Assembly: GCF_014596465.1 (NCBI RefSeq) | Contig: NZ_MECK01000179.1 | Coordinates: 1 to 57,262 of the forward strand | Direction: 5' to 3' | DNA length: 57,262 nucleotides | Source of the DNA: Streptomyces sp. CBMA123 | Lineage (GTDB): Bacteria; Actinomycetota; Actinomycetes; Streptomycetales; Streptomycetaceae | Part shown: piece by piece, positions 50,665 through 57,262 of the stretch | Position numbering within the stretch: position 1 is the stretch's first letter | Layout: every line of letters begins with the position of its first letter | Notes under the pieces: generated by a model | What the model was told of the DNA's origin: nothing | The model's input: only the letters and a program-made list of their open reading frames with translations | The model's database searches: none | Made by a program: the position numbers and the translations under genes

Positions 50665-52018
50665 CCCCGCCGTCTCGTTCAAACGCGACCTCTCCGAGTG
50701 GCGCATCTCCCTGGTCGCCTGGCGGTTGCTGGTCCTCCAGGCGGCGGATCCGGCGGTGGGGGCCGGGATGCACGAGCACTCGACGTACCGGGCGCATCCG
50801 TGGCGGCGGGTCGAGCACACCCTGGGGAGCGGGCGGCGGCTGTTCTACCAGGACGGGGAGGCGCTGCGGCGCGAGGTCGCGCGGCTGGACCGGGCGCACA
50901 AGCGGATCAGCGGGACGATGCCGGACGGGAAGCCGTACGACGCCCGCGAGCCGGCGACCAGGGCGTGGGTGCTGCTGACGCTGTTCGAGTGCGTGGTCGC
51001 CATGCGGCGGCTCGGCGGGGACGGCTACGACGCCGGGCAACTGGAGCTGGCGTACCGGGAGTTCAGGGAGACAATCGCCGTCTTCGAGCTGCCGGAGGAG
51101 GAACTCCCCGAGACCGCGGCCGACTTGCCGGGCTACTTCGCCCGGTACGCCCGGAAGCTGGAGTTCAACGACGCGGCCCGCTACCTGCTGAACGACATCC
51201 TGCGCGAGGCTCCCCGGCCGCGTCGGCTGTGGTTCCTCGGGGACGCCGGCTGGCGGGTCGTCCGGGCGCTGGTCGCCCGGGTGATCCGGGAGCTGACGGT
51301 GGCGGACCTGCCGCCGGTGGTGCGGGAACGGTTCGGGCTGGCCCGGACGAGGTGGGGCGCGCTGCTGTCCGTCGTGCTGCACCGGGGTGCCGGACTGGTC
51401 GTGCCGCGGCTGCCGGAGCGGATGCGCTACCGCTCCCCGGAGGAGCGGGCCCGGCCGTCCCGGCTGCGCCCGCAGCGCCGGGACGCCCGCGGTTCCCGGG
51501 TGGACCGGTTCTTCCGCGAGGTGCTGGACCAGACCGGGGACGGCTTCATCACCGTGCACGACCTGCGGGCGATGGCGCACAACGTGTGCTGGCAGCTGGA
51601 GTTGGACGAGGCCGCCGAGGCCCGGGTGTACGGGGCCTTCGACGGCTGGTGGGAGCAGCTGCGCGCGGTGATGGATGCCAACGGGGACGGCAAGGTCAGC
51701 CGGGAGGAGTTCACGGCGGCGACCCTGGCGGGCTGTGACCGGGACGAGGCGTACCTGGAGCGGGGGCTGCTGCCCGCGCTGCGGGCGGTGTTCACCGCGG
51801 CGGACACCGACGGGAGCGGCTTCCTGGAGTTCGACGAGTACCGCGCGGTGTTCGGCGGTCCGCGGGTGCACCCGGTGGAACTGTCTGACGGGTTCCGCCA
51901 GTTGGACACGGACGGGGACGGGCGGATCACGCTGGAGGAGTTCCTGCGCGGCTTCACCGAGTTCTTCACGGCCCGCGCCGACTCCACCTCGGGCGCCCAG
52001 TTGCTCGGCCGGCCGTAG
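50648..52018 (+). CDS. DUF2236 (MpaB-like) domain fused to four EF-hands
   Basis: A 456-aa protein. Residues about 10-270 match the DUF2236/MpaB fold (LLVLQAADPAVGAGMHEHST, RAHPWRRVEHTLGSGRRLFY, RLDRAHKRISGTMPDGKPYD, ATRAWVLLTLFECVV). In the family, as I recall it, HPAV and WVH occur where DPAV and WVL stand here, so two conserved His are lost. Residues about 290-445 hold four calcium loops: DQTGDGFITVHD, DANGDGKVSREE, DTDGSGFLEFDE and DTDGDGRITLEE. GTG at 50648 overlaps the Uma2 gene; its ribosome site is weak. It may be a calcium-responsive protein rather than an active oxygenase. Confidence 0.8.
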   Translation: MSDVADPAVSFKRDLSEWRISLVAWRLLVLQAADPAVGAGMHEHSTYRAHPWRRVEHTLGSGRRLFYQDGEALRREVARLDRAHKRISGTMPDGKPYDAREPATRAWVLLTLFECVVAMRRLGGDGYDAGQLELAYREFRETIAVFELPEEELPETAADLPGYFARYARKLEFNDAARYLLNDILREAPRPRRLWFLGDAGWRVVRALVARVIRELTVADLPPVVRERFGLARTRWGALLSVVLHRGAGLVVPRLPERMRYRSPEERARPSRLRPQRRDARGSRVDRFFREVLDQTGDGFITVHDLRAMAHNVCWQLELDEAAEARVYGAFDGWWEQLRAVMDANGDGKVSREEFTAATLAGCDRDEAYLERGLLPALRAVFTAADTDGSGFLEFDEYRAVFGGPRVHPVELSDGFRQLDTDGDGRITLEEFLRGFTEFFTARADSTSGAQLLGRP

Positions 52019-52082
52019 CCGACCGGAGGAGCACCGGCCCGTAGTCAACCGGCCGCGGCGCCTGTCAAGCGCCGCTTCGGCC

Positions 52083-52116
52083 AAGATCCCGGCCCCCGTC
52101 GCCCGGCCGGGATCTT
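52083..52116 (+). terminator. Terminator after the EF-hand protein gene
   Basis: AAGATCCCGGCC (52083-52094) and GGCCGGGATCTT (52105-52116) form a perfect 12-bp stem, 10-nt loop, with T residues following. Confidence 0.9.
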
Positions 52117-52204
52117 TGTCGTGCCCCCGTGCGCCCCGCAGACTGTGCGCACCGTCACCCCATGTCAACACGACCCCACCTGCGGTTCCCCCGTAAGGAT
52201 GGTG

Positions 52205-52239
52205 GATACTGTGCTTGTGAACGTGTTCACGTTCACAAG
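52205..52239 (+). promoter_or_regulatory. cyd promoter with Rex-type operator
   Basis: CTTGTGAACGTG (52214-52225) and CACGTTCACAAG (52228-52239) are perfect 12-bp arms around TT. Within it, TGTGAACGTGTTCACG closely matches the Streptomyces Rex operator (TGTGAAC-GC-GTTCACA type). A likely -10 box, GATACT (52205-52210), lies just upstream, so the operator covers the transcription start. Rex released at high NADH/NAD+ would induce cytochrome bd when oxygen is low. Confidence 0.85.
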
Positions 52240-52334
52240 CGGACAAGCTTGCGTGGTTGAGCAACGGTCTACGGCTACAGATGAAGTTTGTCCGGAAGAG
52301 CCCCGTCGAGGGGCCGGGTTGGAGAGAGGGCGAC

Positions 52335-53879
52335 GTGGAACTGGCAATCGCTCACGAGACGATCGCGCGATGGCAATTCGGAGTCACCACCGTCTACCAC
52401 TTCCTCTTCGTACCGCTCACCATCAGCCTGGCCGCGATCGTGGCCGGGCTGGAGACCGCCTGGGTGCGTACGAACAAGGAGAAGTACTTCCACGCGACGA
52501 AGTTCTGGGGAAAGCTCTTCCTCATCAACATCGCGATGGGTGTCGTCACCGGAATCGTGCAGGAATTCCAGTTCGGCATGAACTGGTCCGACTACTCCCG
52601 CTTCGTCGGTGACGTCTTCGGCGCCCCGCTCGCGATGGAGGCGCTGATCGCCTTCTTCTTCGAGTCCACCTTCATCGGCCTGTGGATCTTCGGCTGGGAC
52701 AAGCTGCCGAAGAAGATCCACTGCGCCTGCATGTGGATGGTCTCGCTGGGCACCGTGCTCTCCGCCTACTTCATCCTGGCCGCCAACTCCTGGATGCAGC
52801 ACCCGGCCGGCTACGCGATCGACCCGGCCACCGGCAAAGCGCAGCTCACCGACATCGCCGAGGTGCTGTTCCAGAACACCACCCTCACCGTCGTCTTCCA
52901 CACCCTGACCGCGGCCTTCCTCACCGGCGCCGCCTTCATGGTCGGCATCGCCTCCTTCCACCTCTGGAAGGCCAAGCGCCGGCCCGAGACCGCCGACCCC
53001 GCGAAGACCGCCGTGATGCGCACCTCGCTGCGGCTCGGCCTGGTGCTCGCCGTGGTCTTCGGCGCCGGCACCGCGCTCAGCGGCGACACCCTCGGCAAGG
53101 TCATGTTCGAGCAGCAGCCGATGAAGATGGCCGCCGCCGAAGCACTGTGGGACACCCAGTCGCCCGCGCCGTTCTCGATCTTCGCGGTCGGCGACGTCAG
53201 CAAGGGCCACAACTCGGTCGAGCTGGAGGTCCCCGGGATACTCTCCTTCCTCGCCCACAGCGACTTCAGCTCGTCCGTCCCCGGCATCAACGACACCGCG
53301 GCCGCCGAGGCCGCCGCCCACGGCGGCGACCCCAAGGACTACATCCCGAGCGTCTTCGTGACCTACTGGGGCTTCCGCTTCATGATCGGCTTCGGGATGA
53401 CCTCCTTCGTCGCCGCCCTGATCGGCCTCTGGACCACCCGCCGGAAGTTCCTCCTGCGCCCCGAGTTCCGCACCGGCGAGACCGAGGTGCCCCGGCTGAT
53501 GCTCACCCCGACCCGGGAGATGGGCCCGCTGCTCACCAAGTGGAGCTGGCGGATCGGCATCCTGACCATGGGCTTCCCGTTGATCGCCAACAGCTTCGGC
53601 TGGATCTTCACCGAGATGGGCCGCCAGCCCTGGGCCGTCTTCGGCCTGATGACCACCGCCAGCGCCGTCTCCCCCAACGTCGGCGTCGGCACCCAGATCG
53701 GCGCCCTGGCCACCTTCACCACGCTGTACGCGATCCTCGCCGTCGTCGAGGTCCGGCTGCTGGTCAAGTACGCCAAGGCCGGCCCGGTGGTGACCGAGCG
53801 GCCCCCGGCCAAGGACCCCTCGCTGCGCGGCCCGTCCGAGGACGAGGACGCCGACAAACCGCTCGCCTTCGCGTACTGA
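52335..53879 (+). CDS. cydA: Cytochrome bd ubiquinol oxidase subunit I
   Basis: A 514-aa subunit with about nine spans. The heme-b595-type His is H22 in RWQFGVTTVYHFLFVPLTIS, and EFQFGMNWSDYSRFVGDVFG follows. GRQPWAVFGLMTT marks the C-terminal half, after a periplasmic Q-loop of the short type. It reduces O2 to water with menaquinol and contributes to the proton gradient at low oxygen. GTG at 52335 follows GAGAGGGCGAC; upstream in-frame starts are inside the Rex operator transcript leader and less likely. It is the first gene of cydABCD. Confidence 0.95.
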   Translation: MELAIAHETIARWQFGVTTVYHFLFVPLTISLAAIVAGLETAWVRTNKEKYFHATKFWGKLFLINIAMGVVTGIVQEFQFGMNWSDYSRFVGDVFGAPLAMEALIAFFFESTFIGLWIFGWDKLPKKIHCACMWMVSLGTVLSAYFILAANSWMQHPAGYAIDPATGKAQLTDIAEVLFQNTTLTVVFHTLTAAFLTGAAFMVGIASFHLWKAKRRPETADPAKTAVMRTSLRLGLVLAVVFGAGTALSGDTLGKVMFEQQPMKMAAAEALWDTQSPAPFSIFAVGDVSKGHNSVELEVPGILSFLAHSDFSSSVPGINDTAAAEAAAHGGDPKDYIPSVFVTYWGFRFMIGFGMTSFVAALIGLWTTRRKFLLRPEFRTGETEVPRLMLTPTREMGPLLTKWSWRIGILTMGFPLIANSFGWIFTEMGRQPWAVFGLMTTASAVSPNVGVGTQIGALATFTTLYAILAVVEVRLLVKYAKAGPVVTERPPAKDPSLRGPSEDEDADKPLAFAY

Positions 53880-53903
53880 GCCACGGAAAGGAGACCAAGG
53901 GTC

Positions 53904-54941
<1,038 letters not shown>

Positions 54942-54945
54942 CGCC

Positions 54946-57262
54946 GTGAAGCCGGTCGACCCCCGACTCCTCGGACACGCCCGCACCACCCGTGCCTTCC
55001 TCGCCGGATCCGTCCTGCTCGGCGGGGCGGGCGCGGCCCTGGTGGTCGCCCAGGCGAGCCTGATCGCCGAGATCGTGGTCCGCGCCTTCCAGCGCGGCGC
55101 CGGACTCGGCGAACTGACCACCCCGCTGGTGCTGCTCGCCCTGACCGCCGTCGGCCGCGGGCTGGTCGGCTGGCTCACCGAACTCACCGCGCACCGGTCC
55201 GTCGCCCGGGTGAAGTCCACCCTGCGGCGCCGGCTGCTCGACCACGCCACCGCGCTCGGCCCGTCCTACCTGGCGGGCCGGCGCACCGGCGAACTCACCA
55301 CCCTCGCCACCCGCGGCGTCGACGCCCTCGACGACTACTTCGCCCGCTACCTGCCGCAACTCGCCCTCGCCGTGGTCGTCCCGGTGATCGTGCTGCTGCG
55401 GATCGTCGGCGCCGACCTCACCTCCGCCGCGATCATCGCCGGGACGCTGCCGCTGATCCCGCTGTTCATGGTGCTGATCGGGATGGCCACCCAGTCCCGG
55501 ATGGACCGGCAGTGGAACACCCTCTCCCGGCTCTCCCACCACTTCCTGGACGTCGTCGCCGGCCTGCCCACCCTCAAGGTGTTCAACCGGGCCCGCGCCC
55601 AGGCCGCCACCATCGCCCGGATCACCGCCGACTACCGCAAGGCCACCCTGCGCACCCTGCGGATCGCCTTCATCTCCTCCTTCGCCCTGGAACTGCTCTC
55701 CACCCTGTCCGTCGCCCTGGTCGCGGTCACCATCGGCTTCCGGCTGGTCGACGGCACCCTCGACCTGGAGACCGGGCTGCTGATCCTGATCCTCGCCCCC
55801 GAGGTGTACCTCCCGATCCGCCAGGTCGGCGCGCTCTACCACTCCAGCGTCGAGGGCCTCACCGCCGCCGACGAGATCTTCCAGGTGCTGGAGACCCCGC
55901 TGCCCGCCGCCGGGACGCTCCCGGCCCCCGACCTCACCGGCGCCGTGATCACCGCCGAAGGCCTGACCGTCCGCCACCCCGGCCGGGCCCGGCCCGCCCT
56001 GGACGGCGCCGCGCTCACCCTGCGCCCCGGCTCCAGCACCGCCCTCACCGGCCCGAGCGGGGCCGGCAAGTCCACCCTGCTGTCCGTCCTGCTCGGCCTC
56101 ACCGCCCCCGAGGCCGGCACCGTCCGGATCACCGCCGCCGACGGGCGCGGGTACGACCTCGCCGAACTGGAGCCGGACAGCTGGCGGCGGCAGATCGCCT
56201 GGGTGCCCCAGCACCCCCACCTGTTCGCCGGGACGATCGGCGACAACCTGCGGCTGCACCGGCCCGACGCCACCGACGACCGGCTGTGGACGGCGCTGCG
56301 GGCCGCCCACGCGCTCGACTTCGTCACCGACCTGGACACCGAACTGGGCGAGGACGGCGCCGGACTCTCGGCCGGCCAGCGCCAACGGCTCGCCCTCGCC
56401 CGGGTGCTGCTCGCCGACGACCGCCCGCTGGTGCTGCTGGACGAACCCACCGCCAACCTGGACGGCGACTCGGAGGCGGCCGTCGTGGACGCCGTCCGGA
56501 CCCTCGCCGAGGACCCGGCGCGCACCGTGCTGGTGGTCGCCCACCGGCCGGCGCTGCTGGCGGTCGCGCAGGAACGGGTCCGGCTGGCGGGGGCCGTCTC
56601 CGTCGACCTCCCGGAGCCGGTCACCCCGCTCTCCCCCAGCGCGCGTGTCATCTCCCGGGCCACCCCCGCCCCCGCCGTGCCCGAGGAGCCGGAGAGCGAG
56701 CCCGCCGGCCCGAAGTTGGCCCTGTCGGTGCTGCTCGGCGCACTCGCCCTCGGCAGCGCCGTCGCCCTGATGGCCACCTCCGGCTACCTCATCTCCCGGG
56801 CCTCCCAGATGCCCCCGGTGCTCTACCTGATGATGGCCGTCACCTCCGTCCGGGCCTTCGGCATCGGCCGCAGCGTCTTCCGCTACGCCGAGCGGCTGGT
56901 CTCCCACGACGCGGTGCTGCGCACTCTCGGCACCCTGCGGGCCGCCGTGTACCGGCGGCTCACCGTGCTCGCCCCGGCCGCCCTGCCCGCCTACCGGCGC
57001 GGCGACCTGCTCTCCCGGCTGGTCGCCGACGTCGACGCGATCCAGGACCACCACCTGCGCTGGCGGCTGCCCGCCGCCGTCGCGGCCGTGGTCGCCCTCG
57101 CCTCGGCCGTCGCGATGGGCGCCTTCCTGCCCGCCGCCGGGCTGGTGCTCGGCGAGTTCCGCCGGCTGGCCGCCGAGCCGGCCCCGGCCTCGGCGCCGGC
57201 CGTCCCGCAGCTGACCACCCGGGAGACCGAGGTGCTGCGGCTGGTGGCCAAGGGTCTGTCGT
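54946..57262 (+). CDS. cydCD: CydCD fused ABC exporter, right end chimeric with a LuxR-type HTH
   Basis: 772 codons are in the window. The first half is complete: a six-span exporter domain, then Walker A LTGPSGAGKSTLLSV, signature LSAGQRQRLALARVLLA, Walker B PLVLLDEPTANLDGD and switch His VVAHRP. The second exporter half begins (ALSVLLGALALGSAVALMAT, then SVFRYAERLVSHDAVLRTLG, typical CydC). At about residues 730-740, after MGAFLPAAGLVL, the frame abruptly reads GEFRRLAAEPAPASAPAVPQ and LTTRETEVLRLVAKGLS, a NarL/LuxR HTH. CydDC fusions normally run to about 1150 aa. GTG at 54946 is 4 nt after cydB. Its product exports thiols needed for bd assembly. Confidence 0.85.
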   Translation, partial: MKPVDPRLLGHARTTRAFLAGSVLLGGAGAALVVAQASLIAEIVVRAFQRGAGLGELTTPLVLLALTAVGRGLVGWLTELTAHRSVARVKSTLRRRLLDHATALGPSYLAGRRTGELTTLATRGVDALDDYFARYLPQLALAVVVPVIVLLRIVGADLTSAAIIAGTLPLIPLFMVLIGMATQSRMDRQWNTLSRLSHHFLDVVAGLPTLKVFNRARAQAATIARITADYRKATLRTLRIAFISSFALELLSTLSVALVAVTIGFRLVDGTLDLETGLLILILAPEVYLPIRQVGALYHSSVEGLTAADEIFQVLETPLPAAGTLPAPDLTGAVITAEGLTVRHPGRARPALDGAALTLRPGSSTALTGPSGAGKSTLLSVLLGLTAPEAGTVRITAADGRGYDLAELEPDSWRRQIAWVPQHPHLFAGTIGDNLRLHRPDATDDRLWTALRAAHALDFVTDLDTELGEDGAGLSAGQRQRLALARVLLADDRPLVLLDEPTANLDGDSEAAVVDAVRTLAEDPARTVLVVAHRPALLAVAQERVRLAGAVSVDLPEPVTPLSPSARVISRATPAPAVPEEPESEPAGPKLALSVLLGALALGSAVALMATSGYLISRASQMPPVLYLMMAVTSVRAFGIGRSVFRYAERLVSHDAVLRTLGTLRAAVYRRLTVLAPAALPAYRRGDLLSRLVADVDAIQDHHLRWRLPAAVAAVVALASAVAMGAFLPAAGLVLGEFRRLAAEPAPASAPAVPQLTTRETEVLRLVAKGLS
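57145..57262 (+). other. LuxR/NarL-type response-regulator segment joined in frame to cydCD
   Basis: From about 57145 the translation (EFRRLAAEPAPAS ... LTTRETEVLRLVAKGLS) matches the linker and first helices of NarL-family response regulators, not an ABC exporter. The join is in frame and near the short GC-rich string GCTGGTGCTCGGCGAG, which could occur in both parents. The HTH is cut by the window edge. Confidence 0.75.

Overview
The window is high-GC, actinobacterial DNA of the family Streptomycetaceae (Streptomyces or Kitasatospora). The evidence is frequent GTG/TTG starts, purine-rich ribosome sites, an ssgA-type sporulation gene, a LAXTG sortase substrate, XRE/DUF397-type remnants, a bkdABC cluster and a Rex-type cyd promoter. 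No rRNA, tRNA, CRISPR array, prophage or intact insertion sequence was recognised.

Layout. 1-5.6 kb: a truncated gene with a CxCxxC motif near its N-terminus, a VOC/PPOX operon behind an operator-covered promoter, an XRE regulator, and a secreted S53 (sedolisin) protease. 5.8-9.9 kb: a CGNR zinc-finger regulator, an FAD monooxygenase and paaN. 10-16.3 kb: a membrane mannosyltransferase-like protein, a TetR regulator, the Lrp-type regulator bkdR and the branched-chain keto-acid dehydrogenase operon bkdABC. paaN and bkdA carry nearly identical PaaR-type operators. 16.4-24.4 kb: a flavohemoglobin with a long proline-rich N-terminus, a Nudix hydrolase, ssgA, a holin-like membrane protein, a cupin, tenA, and thiC behind a TPP riboswitch. 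24.4-30.9 kb: a LysR/VOC divergent pair, two poorly characterised genes with low-complexity regions, a LacI regulator and hisC.

31-52 kb looks accessory. It holds a MacAB-like exporter with a DUF5666-like partner, a decayed DUF397 gene, an XRE-DUF2690 membrane protein, and a ProRS lacking the usual neighbours. It also holds an alpha/beta hydrolase divergent from a double-HTH regulator, with repeated GCAACG operators on both promoters. An ECF41 sigma factor follows, with recognisable ECF41-like promoters before itself and before a carboxymuconolactone decarboxylase, opposite a SnoaL-LUD fusion. The block ends with a two-component system, a LAXTG surface protein, two tandemly duplicated Uma2 genes with duplicated control regions, and a DUF2236-like protein fused to four EF-hands. 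In S. coelicolor, as I recall it, hisC and cydA are neighbours, so this block probably interrupts an otherwise conserved order.

52.2-57.3 kb: cydA, cydB and cydCD (cytochrome bd oxidase and its exporter) behind a Rex-type palindrome. At the right edge the cydCD frame changes abruptly into a LuxR/NarL-type helix-turn-helix. This is either a real gene fusion or, more likely, an assembly or deletion junction.

Main themes are amino-acid and aromatic-acid catabolism (paaN, bkdABC), thiamine supply (tenA, thiC), redox and oxygen handling (flavohemoglobin, cyd, LUD, AhpD-like protein) and several self-contained regulatory modules. All operator, promoter and terminator calls were made by eye from the sequence.
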